Shown one piece after another: positions 1 through 10,471 of a stretch of 64,000 nt of DNA. This stretch comes from Atherinomorus stipes (taxonomy: Eukaryota; Chordata; Actinopteri; Atheriniformes; Atherinidae). The notes under the pieces were generated by a model, which did not search any database, was not told the origin of the DNA, and saw only the letters and a list, made by a program, of their open reading frames with translations. How positions within the stretch are numbered: position 1 is the stretch's first letter; every line of letters begins with the position of its first letter. A program made the translations under genes and the position numbers. Where the stretch lies: contig JALJCO010001098.1 in assembly GCA_023101725.1 (NCBI GenBank), forward strand, positions 930,001 to 994,000, written 5' to 3'.

Positions 1-837
1 AAAAGAAAACGTGAAGGTATGTTGGTGTAAAACAATTCATTAATTAGATTTTTATTTTTCAGTTAACACTGCAGGCATAAACCTAATATTTTTCTTTCCT
101 TTTTTTTGCTTAACAATTTAAAGTCGGGAAAGAGAATTAAAACGGCGTAACAGCCATTTTGCGCGGCGCACGGTCCAAATGTCAAACATATTAAGCGGAA
201 TTCCAAAAGAATAACCTTCACCTAAATTACACAATAACAAAAATAGGCTCATAACGAAATACAAAGTTATATCCAAGTAAACGGAAAATAAACGTTAGAA
301 AGTGTGCATTAAAATGGCGATGAGCTGGAGGTGCGCTCCTCGCTTCGTTAACAAAGTCGACGGGAGAATCTCCTCTGGATGGAGGTGGAGGTGGGGGGAT
401 GATCAGAACATCACAGTCATGATTATTCCACAACTTGCTGGATGGTTCAGCATCTTCTCCTGGTCTCTCCCGTTCACGGGGAACGGCTCCACACATGTGC
501 GCTCAACAGCTGACGCAGCGAGACGGCGGTCCAGTTCAGGATAAAGATAAAAGCGCTGCTCAGGGAGTCTGATATCAGCCGCAGGCTTCACGATTCAGGA
601 AATTATGGTTCTTAAAAACGCGTTCTTTCCTGATACAATCTGAATAATCCTCCAGCACCAGCGCATCCATCTGGAGCTTTACGCATTACGCACAGGAGTA
701 GACGCGGTGTTCATGTCTGTCAGACTGTTTCCACCTTCACAGACTGATGCTATAAATCAGTGGAAGAAACTACAATGATGATGTGACAGGTGAGTGTCCT
801 TCATCATTTCTCTGGCTACTTGGTCATGGAGACATCT
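1..837. other. Unassigned CpG-containing stretch
   Basis: No convincing gene. Positions 150-550 are richer in CpG than their surroundings and hold short overlapping open frames on both strands with no recognisable domain. A sequence at 755-789 ends in a plausible donor (CAG|GTGAGT), so a 5' exon of an unknown gene cannot be excluded. The alpha1 exon expected upstream of class I gene 1 was searched for here and not found. Confidence 0.4.
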
Positions 838-900
838 CTGGCTGAATGGTCAGCGCGCGCGACTCACCGGCAGACTGCGGTTTAAACCCACCTGCCCGGC
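838..900 (+). repeat. tRNA-like SINE head or tRNA pseudogene
   Basis: TGGCTGAATGG (about 839-849) resembles an RNA polymerase III A box, and GGTTTAAACCC (about 879-889) resembles a B box, at roughly tRNA spacing. No clean acceptor stem or CCA-type end is visible, so a tRNA-derived SINE head or pseudogene is likelier than a working tRNA. Confidence 0.3.
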
Positions 901-1039
901 GCAGCTTGCTTTATGCCACACTTATAATAACAGAATTATTCGGCTGCTAACAGACCTATGAAATGAATTATTAAAAGAACAAATTAATACTCTGTAAAAA
1001 TCAAACGTTCAACCTCCTCCTACTGCAGAATGGTCTGAT

Positions 1040-1260
1040 CTTTGCTTGGTAACCACATGTTGCGACTATTCGACTTAGAGACTCACAGTCGAAGCACAGT
1101 CCTGGAAACGAATCGTCGAATCGTCGACTATTTGGGGACACCCCTAGTTTTTTTCAAAATAGGCCGGACCACAGCATGCTTGAAGGCAGCCGGGACAGAT
1201 CCCAGAGATAGACAGGCATTGAAAAGGAAAAGGAAAAGGAAAAGAGAAAAACTTTCTTCT
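1040..1260. repeat. Probable DNA-transposon fragment plus GGAAAA microsatellite
   Basis: Positions 1060-1130 carry repeated GTCGA/TCGAC palindromic pieces of the kind seen in subterminal parts of fish DNA elements. A short (GGAAAA)n tract follows at about 1219-1250. The open frame across it has no domain and is taken as chance. Confidence 0.3.
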
Positions 1261-1559
1261 TGAGGAGACCTGATCAGCATAATTAAACCTGGTAATGGAT
1301 TATAACATTACATTTACTGAAACTCTGCAAACTTCTGACCAGTAGTAAAACATCTCCATCCTGTGAGACGATTGGGCTGTCCTGAGGTTTTATTTTTTAG
1401 TAACTTCTCCTGAAAGAGAGTTTTAGCAGGAAGTTTTTATTCAACAGCAATATCAAATCAGATCAGAATAAACCAAAGTATATCAGAACCATGACAGAGA
1501 CTGGATACAGTCTGTGGTCAGATTTAATATGTGATTCTCTGATTGTCAAAATGACAATC

Positions 1560-2095
1560 AGAGTCAACTAGCCTAATTTCCTCTTTAAAAATGTCTGATG
1601 CAGATTTATTTAGAATATTAGAGCTTGTTCTGATAGCACTTCTATCTATATATTCATCCGAAACCTAGTTGAAATTTCCTCCAAGAATAATCTGACCTTC
1701 AAAATTACCCAACATCTTAATAATATTAGGAATAAAATTGTGTTCTTCCCTATTGGGAGCATAAACATTGCATAGTACAACTTTTACCCCATTTATAAGT
1801 GCCTGAAGACACAGTATACGTCCCTCCACATCTTTAGACTCTTGTAATAAAACAAAGTTAAGTTTCTTATTTACTAGTATCATCACTCCGCGGCTTTTGC
1901 TAGACACAGAATTATGAAATACATTACCAACCCATTCTCGTTTAATTTTTAAGGCTTCTGTTTTTAATTTCCAAAATGCGTTTCTTGAATAAATGCAATG
2001 TCTGTGTTATGAGACTTAAGATAACTGAGGACTTTTTTTCTTTTAACTGGTGTACCACAACCATTTACATTCCATGTTACAATATTAATACTCTT
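1560..2095 (-). pseudogene. LINE ORF2 endonuclease fragment
   Basis: Reading 2095 to 1560 on the minus strand gives the apurinic-endonuclease fold start: TWNVNG near the N-terminus, then QETH, then NVYAPN, then GGNFN. In active enzymes the last motif is GGDFN, so the conserved aspartate reads as asparagine here. Stops interrupt the frame around 1910-1975, and another stop follows GGNFN. Further ORF2 (reverse transcriptase) is absent. The fragment cannot make an active protein. Confidence 0.75.
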
Positions 2096-2417
2096 ACCCA
2101 TATTTATCTGAATGTGAAATAAGCTGCCTCAGATTTCTGCATCTACTTGTCACTGCAGATGTAAATAAAACACAAATTATTACCTCACTGTAGGAACAAA
2201 ACTCAGAGTATAACAGAAACAAAAAATGAAACACCGCACTCAAAAGGAACATAGCAGTGTTAAAGCCTTCCCAGCAGTAGAGTCATGTCTTATCTGGTCC
2301 GCGTAGGTTCCAAAGACGGTCCTCCTGCTCCTCCTGCCGTCCCGGTCCTGGCAGCGCCATAAAGTCCTCCCCGACCCGTCAGATGTAGTGATTTCTCCGC
2401 TTTCTCACTTGATCACA

Positions 2418-2960
2418 TTAGCCCGAGGGTCCCGCGCCGTGCTCCAAAACTTCTCCGTCTACCGTGTTGACAATGTTGTCTCGGACAAAATTTTCAGCCT
2501 CCTGTGCATCAGTAAAGCTTAGTCGTTTTCCCTTCCACGTGAATCGAAGCGCCGCCAGGTGTGCCAGGGTATGCTTCACTTGATGCTGCCACAATACCTT
2601 CATCACCGGAGAGAATAATCTGCGCTGTGCTGAGCGCTCCTTCGTCATATCCTCATAAAACGACAAGATGCAGTCTTCCCATTGTAGCCCCTTCTTCTTC
2701 TTGGCAATTGCCAGCCCTTTTCCTTGAACAGTATACCTGAGAAATCTCACCAGTATGATGCATGGGGGTTGTTTAGGGCTCGGACGAGGACCCGAGCTTC
2801 TATGGCACTGCTCGATCTCAAAATCACCTCCAGACAGTCCCAAACCATGTGAAATTATCTTCTGCACATAATCAGACAAGGCACCTCCAGCCTCTTTTCC
2901 CTCTTTTAGTCCTACCAGTCTGACGTTCTTCCGACGAGCCCTGTTTTCCTGGTTGTCCAT
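2418..2960 (-). CDS. LINE ORF1 protein (L1 transposase-22-like), partial
   Basis: Open frame of 180 codons. The N-terminal part carries ENRARRKNVRLVGLKEG, matching the start of the RRM-like domain of L1 ORF1 proteins. The C-terminal half has the basic FTWKGKRLSF stretch and the AxxF segment of the ORF1 C-terminal domain. L1 ORF1 proteins are RNA-binding chaperones that coat the LINE transcript. The frame is open over this length, but the coiled-coil N-terminus expected upstream is not seen, so it is 5'-incomplete. It lies on the same strand as the endonuclease relic downstream. It belongs to the mobile element and not to the host MHC locus. Confidence 0.7.
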   Translation of the reverse strand: MDNQENRARRKNVRLVGLKEGKEAGGALSDYVQKIISHGLGLSGGDFEIEQCHRSSGPRPSPKQPPCIILVRFLRYTVQGKGLAIAKKKKGLQWEDCILSFYEDMTKERSAQRRLFSPVMKVLWQHQVKHTLAHLAALRFTWKGKRLSFTDAQEAENFVRDNIVNTVDGEVLEHGAGPSG

Positions 2961-3171
2961 TCGGGTCCAGAGTTGTTCGATTTTCTTCGTTAGCTTGCTG
3001 TTGTCTTTAGCCCAATTAGCTACCTGGTCAACACGATTATTAACTTTTACATAATACTGTCTTTATTTTTCTTTTTTTTTCACACATATCCGCTGATGCG
3101 TCTCTCAAGCACCACCATTTAAAAAAATGCTCTAACATGCCCCCCCCTCCCTCTCTCCCTGTCTCTCTCAG

Positions 3172-3450
3172 GTACCCACATTTTCCAGTACATGTATGGC
3201 TGTCAGTGGGATGACCAGACTAATCAGGTTACTGGATATCGACAGTTTGGCTATGAAGGAGAAGACTTGTTAACATGGAACACAGAGACAAAGACATGGA
3301 TTGCTCTCAAGCAACAAGCTGAGATCTCCAAAAATAAGTGGAACAATAACAGAGCTGAATTGGATTACGAAAAGAACTACCTCGAGCAGATTTGTCCTGA
3401 GTGGCTGGAGAAGTATGTGGGTGATGGGCGGAGCACTTTGATGAGAACAG
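3172..3450 (+). CDS. Class I gene 1 alpha2 exon
   Basis: 279 bp, the usual length for fish U genes, bounded by CTCTCAG acceptor and ACAG|GTAGAA donor. It shows the MYGCQWDD start with the first disulphide cysteine and the second in ICPEWL. Of the conserved peptide-terminus contacts, K146 and W147 (KNKW), Y159 (NYLEQ) and Y171 (EKYVG) are present. T143 is replaced by serine (EISKNKW). By itself this domain could bind peptide normally. Confidence 0.9.
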
Positions 3451-3834
3451 GTAGAACCATGTGACATGATGTATTTTCATTATGAAAATATTGATCATTT
3501 TTTAGCTTGGTCTGCACTAATACATAGTAACAAAGCTATTAGAATAACATTTAGAGTCCCAGTCTGCATGAAACTGATGTAAGCTATTTGAAAGAGTGGG
3601 GGAAAACATTTTAACCCTTTATTGTTGTTTTCCACTGTTGTTTCATTTCTTTGTCCTCCACTATCACACTTTAAACATTTTTGTCACCTTTGACACAGTT
3701 TAGCTTGTGTTAATTTGTCTTTTGTGTTACTGAGGGACTTAAAGTAATTTACCATGCAATAAGCATGCATGATGATAAACCGTCAATGAAAAGGAAAAAA
3801 AAAAAGGTGAGCCTTTTTTAAAATCTCTATTCAG

Positions 3835-4136
3835 ACCTTCCCACAGTGGCTTTCCTCCAAAAGACTCCGTCCTCTCCAGTCAGCTGCCACGCTGGACAGG
3901 TTTCTACCCCAGCGGAGCTGAACCTTTCTGGAGGAAAGATGGAGTGGAGCTTCGTGAGGGTGTGGTCAAAGGAGAGATCCTCCCCAACAATGATGGAACC
4001 TTCCAGATGAGCGCTGACATGGATCTTTCATCTGATGGAAATGCTGACTGGGCAAAGTATGAATGTGTGTTTCAGCTTGCTGGAGCAAAAGATGTTGTCC
4101 ACCCACTGGGAAAAGCAACAATCATGACCAATTACC
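3835..4136 (+). pseudogene. Class I gene 1 alpha3 exon with 2-bp frameshift
   Basis: Ig C1-type domain exon, ATTCAG acceptor and TACC|GTAAGT donor. The frame from alpha2 reads DLPTVAFLQKTPSS to SCHA, then the expected CHATGFYP motif is broken: GCT is followed by GGACAGGT where gene 2 has ACAGGT, two extra bases at 3894-3895. Continuing in frame gives a stop at 4008-4010. The correct sequence resumes in another frame (FWRKDG to KYECVFQL, with the second disulphide cysteine) and leaves the exon in phase 1, matching the TM exon. Confidence 0.85.
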
Positions 4137-4279
4137 GTAAGTCAGAAGTTAAGAAGTCGGAAAACAGCTTAGTTTAGTGGACTAGTTATAGTTCACATAC
4201 AGAAATTTTATGTGTCAACAGCAAAATCTGTTTCTCATTTTCCTTCGTATTTTTCTTACAGTACTATTTTTGGGGGTAA

Positions 4280-4341
4280 ACATGATTTGTTTTTAAACTG
4301 TAAAGCGCTTTGAGTCACGCAACCTGCTGGAAAAGCGCTTC

Positions 4342-4372
<31 letters not shown>

Positions 4373-4375
4373 TGT
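4280..4375 (+). repeat. L2-type LINE/SINE 3' tail with (ATTG)n end
   Basis: TGTAAAGCGCTTTGAGT followed by AAAGCGCTTCATAAATAAAG and a short GATT/ATTG repeat. This is the common 3' end of fish L2-type LINEs and the SINEs that borrow their tail. It lies in the alpha3-TM intron. Confidence 0.6.
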
Positions 4376-5492
4376 CTAAATAGGATACAGATTTCCACAA
4401 AATAAATGCAGTAATGTAAAATGATCGCCTGATAGTTTTAAAACAGTTAAGGCAGATCACCATATTTTTTATGTTGCTATTTATTTGCCTTTGATTAATA
4501 TCAATCATATCATTAATAATTCTAATTTTAATCAAGCTAATTTTGATATTAATTGAATAACTTTAAAAGACATCTCTACAGTATCAGCTTTTTAATTAAA
4601 AAAATAATTCTACTGTTATTTTATAAATCAGCCCGAATCAAGTTTATTAGCAAACTATGCAGACATCCAGTAATGTAAATGTGATTATCAGAAGGTCCCA
4701 CGGTGCTTGTGTGAAGTGTAAGATTTTGAAGACACAAACAACTCCATTAAAGGTGTTATAGAAGATGTTTTTTTCGACAATTTTTGCAATATTCAGTAAA
4801 AATGGGTCACTACCCCATACGCTATGATTGATTAAAAGCTTTAAATATATAAATATGATTATACATCAGCTGTGAAAGTAATGGGGCTGAAAAACATCCT
4901 CCAATCATCTCTGCATTCCTTAACTTTTTTGTTTGTCTACTGGCTCATCAATCACTTTTACTACTGTAATAAGAACAGGTAATGGGCGAGACTGATCAAT
5001 GAGAGTGATTGATTGGTGAGTCATACTGTGACCTGGAAGCTGCACGCACTCGTCTGATGTTTCCAGCTGGTAGCTAACATCATTCTGCTAGCAGTTAGCA
5101 ACATTCAGACAGCGACATTCCGTTTACTTGCGTTTGTGACATGAAGGAGAATCTGTACCTGCTGTTTGCTAAACACAGAGTGGCTCGTGCGCGTTCTTCT
5201 GTGGCTGGAGGAGGGAGCTGTGAGTGTAGCAGGTTGGTCTTGCACATGCGCATTATTCAAAAACTTGCTAACAGTCTCTGCTTTCTGAAATGCAGAAACA
5301 TCTTCTACAACGCCTTTAAGAAAAAAATAAAGCTAAACAAACTCACATTTACAGCCGCAGAAATGAAAATTAACATAAAAAAACTACTTTAACCATAAAT
5401 AGGCTTCAGTATCAGTGTTTGTGATTACTAACTGGTCACCACACAGATGTTGATTTAATGATCAGATCGTTTTGGTTGTTTTTTTTAAACAG
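4376..5492 (+). other. Alpha3-TM intron of class I gene 1, no gene seen
   Basis: AT-rich to about 4735. From about 4735 to 5400 the composition changes (TTAAAGGTGTTATAGAAG start, a CpG- and gene-like patch at 5040-5300), suggesting a non-autonomous DNA element, but I could not define both ends. The 83-codon open frame at 5141 has no recognisable domain. Confidence 0.4.
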
Positions 5493-5582
5493 CAAATTCC
5501 AAATGGTGGATCATTGCTGTCGTCGGTGTTGTGGTTGCTGTTGCCGCTGTGGTTGGATTCATTCTTTACAAGAAAAAGAACG
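5493..5582 (+). CDS. Class I gene 1 connecting peptide/TM exon
   Basis: 90 bp, phase 1 at both ends (TTAAACAG acceptor, AACG|GTGAGA donor). It encodes a short hydrophilic connector (NSKWW), about 22 hydrophobic residues (IIAVVGVVVAVAAVVGFI) and the basic stop-transfer YKKKN. Intact. Confidence 0.85.
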
Positions 5583-5656
5583 GTGAGAGACTAATGTATC
5601 TTTTCCTTTTGCAGTATTTTGACTTCAGACCTCATGTTAAATTGAGAATTTGTGAA

Positions 5657-5658
<2 letters not shown>

Positions 5659-5704
<46 letters not shown>

Positions 5705-5706
5705 GG
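5659..5706 (+). repeat. (GT)n microsatellite running into a G tract
   Basis: About 14 GT repeats followed by about 19 G. Simple sequence in the first tail intron. Confidence 0.95.
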
Positions 5707-5881
5707 TACAAGAAACAGAGAAATAAACCTTCAGAACAGTGAAATCAGTTCTAACTAATAAGCACTCATAGACTCACAGTAACTTTCAATGTGAATCTCA
5801 GATAATGTTACAGGGAAGTTACAGGTAATGTTTTTGAATTTTAACAGTTTAAATAATGTTGATTTTTCTCTCTTATTTCAG

Positions 5882-5899
5882 CCACATGTAATCAGACTT
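5882..5899 (+). CDS. Class I gene 1 tail mini-exon A
   Basis: CCACATGTAATCAGACTT between TTATTTCAG and GTAAGT. 18 bp, phase 1 in and out; adds six residues to the cytoplasmic tail (A T C N Q T). Confidence 0.65.
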
Positions 5900-6281
5900 G
5901 TAAGTAATACATTTCTTTTCTGTATCCTCTAATCTCTGTGATGATGACATTAAGTCAAGAAAAAAATCCTCATACAGTTGCTGTTTCTTAAATAGTCAAA
6001 ACAAATTTTTTAAAAATGAAGAATTGAACACTTTTGTCAAATTTTCACATCTGATGGTTATAAAACTCCGCTATAAACCTTCAAAAAGACTATAATATCA
6101 AGGTACATAAACACTAAACCATATTAACACATATGTTTCCTAAGTTTGCAAATCATTGCATGTCCCATTTATAAGTTTCTTCAGATTTGATTGATCACCT
6201 CAAACATTTTTTTTTTCTATTTTGTGTAATCTTTTATGTTGAATGGGGGGATAAACTAAACATCTTGTTTTGCATGTTCAG

Positions 6282-6298
6282 CTAAGAAGCCCTGCAAG
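6282..6298 (+). other. Possible decayed tail mini-exon
   Basis: ATGTTCAG precedes CTAAGAAGCCCTGCAAG and a GT. At 17 bp it would break the phase that all other tail exons keep, so it is probably a damaged copy or chance. Confidence 0.25.
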
Positions 6299-6386
6299 GT
6301 GATAATAATGACGTAGAGAAAAGGTCAAAGTAAATGTGTTCGAATTGTAGTTCTTTGAATAAATTTTATCATCTTTATTATTTCAG

Positions 6387-6404
6387 CCAAGCTCAGCCAG
6401 TCCT
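6387..6404 (+). CDS. Class I gene 1 tail mini-exon B
   Basis: CCAAGCTCAGCCAGTCCT with TATTTCAG acceptor and perfect GTAAGT donor. 18 bp, phase 1 both sides, encoding S K L S Q S across the junction. Nearly identical to mini-exon C at 10253. Confidence 0.65.
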
Positions 6405-7370
6405 GTAAGTATTTCCTTTTTTTTTTGTATCTTCTGATCTCTAATGAATTGCTAAATATTTCTGTTCTTTGCTAAATGATATTTTTAGAATTATTCACTG
6501 TACGAAAAGTCAGATTTCCATCCCAGTAAATGCCCGGAAATGAACCTGATTTTCGGCAGTTCCCGACAGGTTTACACCCTACAAACGCCACGTTCATCTG
6601 TGCCACATATTGTCAGAAACGAACTACGGCAAGTGCACAAGCATTAACGACCCTAATTAGCATATGAATGGAGGGAAACCAGCTGTGAATGTAACTGCAT
6701 GTCGTGGTAATGACTAATTAGCATATGAATAGCAGCAATACTGCGCCTGCTCAGAGAAGGTCTGGCTGGTCTGAATTTCTCTCTCACTATTGGATGAACC
6801 TCTACTGTCAAACAAGAAAAAATCCCTCATGATTGGTGGGTAGATTTTAGACTTTCCACCAATTGGATTGGCTTGATCGGATAGGCCAATATTTCACATT
6901 TTTTTCTAATTTTCTGATCGGTCCTTAACTCTTCATTCTCCGATCAATGACGTCATTGTCATTTTGAATCTGCTCCGTTAAAACTCTCATTTACACCAAT
7001 TAAACTTAGAAAACAAACAAACTAAGCAGAATAGACACGTCCCACTAGTATGTGTTTTATGTCTTTGTGCCGTTTCTGTCGTGAGTTCTGTCACTATGTG
7101 CTGGACAATAAAGTTTGAATCCAAATCCCCGACAGTTTTGATACAGGAAGAAGACGGTCGCGGTAAATTCAAACACTGTAAGCGATAGTTATGGATTTCT
7201 GCCGTCAGCAATCGATCCAGATCAACTGAAAGACACTAAAAAGTGTAACTACGAAGAAAAAGCGTAGTAAACATTATAGCTTCAGTTTGTTTACGCTCCC
7301 TTGACAGCTTGGCTCGTGGCTGCAGTTACCTGAAGCGGCAGTCGCGGCAGTCACGAGTTTCATTTCTCAC
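6405..7370 (+). other. Tail intron, no gene seen
   Basis: Contains copies of intron sequence from the duplicated unit up to about 6500, then unassigned sequence. The open frames at 6987-7211 and 7367-7561 have no domain support. Confidence 0.4.
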
Positions 7371-8185
7371 GGTGTGTTCAGACCAAGCGCGATTTGGGCG
7401 TCAAAATTGCGCCTGACGCCCAAAGTTGGACACTTGGTCACTAAAAAGTCAGACGCTTGATTTCCAGCGTCTTGACGCTCTGACGCGCGGCGAGAGATGT
7501 CCAGCCAAGCCGCGCTCGCCGTGCCTCGGGAGGAGCCTCTGCTTTTTCTTTTTCCTTTCACCGTCTGTCTGCACCATGGCAGGTGCAGGAGAGAGAGTGG
7601 CTCGGCTCAATGTGATAAATAAAGCAGGGAACGTCATCGTCGGACATCTCTGCTCTGTGTCCGGTTCACCAAATGATTCCAGGTGTTCTGACAGTGATGA
7701 GTTTCATCATTTACTCCAGGAGCTGCTGGCGAGCGGCACTTTCAGCCGTCTGATCCGGCCCAGTTCAACGTCCCGCTTTCCCGATGCGGGGCAGCATTAT
7801 CAGCCCAGTACATCCCATCAGGACAGCAGGTCATCAAAACACCGTTCAGAAACCGGGACCGGACACAGATCACAGTTTTCAGATAGAGAGGAGATTTCCC
7901 TGGTTTTTCTGGGTGTTTCCTCTCCTGTCAGAAAAAGTGTGTCTGTGTCATGACTCGCTCTGATTGGTCGACGCCCCGCATCAAGACACCAAAGTTCAGA
8001 TTTTCCAACTCCGGCGTCTACGCGCGTCAAACGCTCAAAATCTCAAAACTCGACGCGCGTAACGCGCCTCGACACGCAAAACGCCCCGCAAGTTTTTCGA
8101 CGCCTCCCCGACACGCAACGGCCATTGACTTTGCTTGTAAACCTGACGCTCTTGACGCCCAAATCGCGCTTGGTCTGAACACACC
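7371..8185 (+). mobile_element. DNA transposon with perfect 34-bp terminal inverted repeats
   Basis: Starts GGTGTGTTCAGACCAAGCGC at 7371. The reverse complement of the first 34 bases is found without mismatch at 8152-8185. Subterminal DNA on both sides is packed with GACGC/GCGTC pieces. No convincing target-site duplication was found, so the superfamily is unassigned. It carries one open frame (7576-7953). Identical termini suggest a young insertion. It lies in a tail intron of class I gene 1. Confidence 0.8.
7576..7953 (+). CDS. Unknown 125-residue ORF inside the DNA transposon
   Basis: The ATG at 7576 sits in a strong start context (GCACCATGG), and the frame runs 125 codons to a stop at 7951-7953. 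It begins MAGAGERVARLNVINKAG and continues as a Ser/Asp-rich region (PNDSRCSDSDEF) and a polar Ser/His/Arg-rich stretch (STSHQDSRSSKHRSETG). No transmembrane segment, zinc finger or catalytic motif is visible. I do not recognise the family. It could be the N-terminal exon of a transposon accessory protein whose remainder is deleted, or a non-coding frame kept open by the GC-rich composition. Confidence 0.35.
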   Translation: MAGAGERVARLNVINKAGNVIVGHLCSVSGSPNDSRCSDSDEFHHLLQELLASGTFSRLIRPSSTSRFPDAGQHYQPSTSHQDSRSSKHRSETGTGHRSQFSDREEISLVFLGVSSPVRKSVSVS

Positions 8186-8764
8186 ATTAATCTTGCCTCT
8201 AGTCCCTTTCAGCAAATGCTTGCCTTGCAGAAGTTTTTTGGTTCAAAAACTTCAACACCAGGTGTTGTGCTGAACAACACACCCCGGCCTGCACACGTTC
8301 TGTTGTCTGGTCTGCCTCGTCTTGTTAGATAATTTTAAAAATTCCTTGCCCCCAAACGTTTTTACATTTTAGTTTAATACCCCTGATTGAAAGGTTACAT
8401 TGATTCAAATATAAATCTTAAAGACTGTAGGACCAGGGTATATAAATATTAAACAATATTAACCCAAATTTTTCTTTTTTTTTAAAGCATAAATTCTATG
8501 ACAGAATAATTTGTTTCAAAATTTTTCTTCAGTCTCAAATAACATCAGTTTTTGCTATCAGTGTGAAAATTCGTTCATTCTATTTTCCTTTCAAAGTTCT
8601 TTTCCCCTTTCAGATCGTCTAATTTCTTGAATTTAATAAAAACACAAAAATAATTGCTTAAATGGTCCTCTTAAACACTTCTATTATTTTTCTATTTTTG
8701 TGTCATCTTTTATATTTAATTGTGAAAAAAAGATTAAAAAAAAAATAAAAAGAAATTCCCAGTA
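8186..8764 (+). other. Tail intron, duplicated-unit sequence
   Basis: No gene. AT-rich intron sequence related to 6050-6260, consistent with the second duplicated tail unit continuing past the transposon. Confidence 0.45.
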
Positions 8765-10134
8765 TTGCCACATAGGCCTGCACGATTTTGACAAAAAACC
8801 TAATTGCGATTTTTCTGACAAATATTGTGATTGCGATTCGATTTGCGATTTTTACATTTGATAGTTTTAAATGCATAAAACTAAAATTATGAATAAAAGT
8901 TTTTACTTTTACAACAATGACATACTTTAAAAACTATTTATGTGTCCAGCATCCTCTCCTGGATGTTGAACCTGAGAAATCTCTAATAAAAACTACACAG
9001 TGAGTTTGTTCAATGTTTTGTGATTACTACAGAAGTGATTAATTATAGTTACTGTACTATCTCCATCTCCCAAAAGTAACAGCGTTTATAACGGAGTTTC
9101 AGTTTTGTAAAAATAAATAATCACTTGGAACAGTAATAATTCTGTTACTTTTTTAATATTCCCATGGGCTTAACTTTAATCTCTGTGTTGAATTATTCCT
9201 GATAAAAGTGAATATCAGATCTCACTAATGAATGAAACAGAAACTTAACAGAATAAATTACGAACAGAATGTTGGACAGCCGGACTGACGGATGTCTGAA
9301 AGGAGCCTCAGCTCTACCGGCTTCCAGCCAACATGAAGAAACGTAGTTTTAATGAACATTTCACGTTGTTCGTGTCTTTTATCTCTGAGAGACAACTCAC
9401 GTTTGTGATTCCAGTCTATAATTCTTCCCGTTTTCTCTGGATTCACTGTTGCTGTGTCTCTAGCGTGTGTGTGCACGCGCATGTGTGTTTGTGTGTCCAC
9501 CTGTGTTCAGATGCGCGGTGCGCGCGACGACTCGTGTTTGCTGACAGTTCATCAGTTCCCATCATCACTTGTTTGTCGCTGCTTTATAAACTGGATTTAT
9601 AGTCGTGCGCTTCTGTCAGGTTTGTGACGCCGCTGCTCCCCTGCAGAGGCTCCACACGAACATCTTCCAACCTGCCGTGCAGCTGGTCTGAAGTTATCAC
9701 ATGCAGACCAACTCAGGAGCGCATGATGGGTGTCCAGGTGTAACCGGATCACTCCGCCTCCTCTAGTGCCGTTTCTTTTAACACCATTATTCCATCACTG
9801 TTACCAGCTGCTCCTCTCCCGTTACCGAAGAAGTTCCTTCAGCCGTTTTTATGTAGTTAATCAGTCACCATGAAAACATTTTGCTCACTGCGCAACGTGA
9901 GGTACACGTGCACTGTTTGTTGTTAACGCTGACTGCAGCTGGTGTATCACCATTTCTGATTGACCAGCAAGCCAGAAACACAGGGCGCGACTATTTTGAT
10001 TGGCGAATAGGTTTGTCACTCAAATGTCAGAGAAAAAAACCCAAAAACCTCAGGCTCATGAGGTTATGTTATCGCAGTAGTTTAAACCTCAATATCGATG
10101 CGGTTAAGGTTAATCGTGCAGCCCTATTGCCACA
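8765..10134 (+). mobile_element. hAT-type non-autonomous element with 8-bp target duplication
   Basis: The element runs 8773-10126. It begins TAGGCCTGCACGATT and ends AATCGTGCAGCCCTA, an imperfect inverted pair. Both sides carry the identical 8-bp target duplication TTGCCACA (8765-8772 and 10127-10134), which is diagnostic of hAT insertion. Inside are pieces related to hAT ends (TAATTGCGAT, CGATTTGCGATT) but no transposase. Open frames at 9258-9602 and 9881-10165 have no domain. Confidence 0.85.
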
Positions 10135-10252
10135 TAAGATTCAACTAACAAGCACTACAAGGTGAGAATGGTGTTTGTTTTACGGAAAAAGTTAAAGGAA
10201 ATGTTTTTGAACTGTAACAACCAAATGAAGCGTTTTTTTTCTTTAATTTCAG

Positions 10253-10270
10253 CCAAGGGCAGCCAGTCCT
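10253..10270 (+). pseudogene. Class I gene 1 tail mini-exon C, dead donor
   Basis: CCAAGGGCAGCCAGTCCT after TTAATTTCAG. The donor is TTAAGT instead of GTAAGT, so this copy should be skipped or extended. It differs from mini-exon B at only two positions. Confidence 0.6.
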
Positions 10271-10335
10271 TTAAGTGTTACATTTCTTTTATGTTTCCTC
10301 TGATCTTTAATGAAATGCCAAATATCTGTTTTTTT

Positions 10336-10360
10336 GGGGGGGGGGGGGGGGGGGGGGGGG
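10336..10360 (+). repeat. Poly-G tract
   Basis: A run of about 25 G inside the duplicated unit. The equivalent place in the unit at 6387 has no such run; possibly an assembly artefact. Confidence 0.9.
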
Positions 10361-10471
10361 TTGCTAAATGATATTTTCTGAATTATTTTTTCTAGATGTT
10401 GGCAACAATTCAAATTAATTCATACAACTCAGAGCAGTATGTGTGTGTGGACTAACTGTTTGACTTTACAG

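Larger units (their letters stand above)
1555..3055 (-). mobile_element. L1-like LINE remnant (ORF1 plus endonuclease start)
   Basis: On the minus strand the order is ORF1-type gene (2960-2418) followed by the start of an ORF2 apurinic-type endonuclease (about 2095-1560), as in L1/Tx1 LINEs. Sequence recognisable as LINE stops near 1555, before any reverse transcriptase. It lies immediately upstream of the alpha2 exon of class I gene 1, so it probably sits in the alpha1-alpha2 intron or replaced it. Target-site duplications were not found. Confidence 0.75.

Noticed and set aside
838..900. Functional tRNA gene
   Set aside because: A- and B-like boxes are present but no pairing acceptor stem was found.
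1042..1263. 73-codon frame with a basic C-terminus
   Set aside because: The basic end is the (GGAAAA)n microsatellite; no domain.
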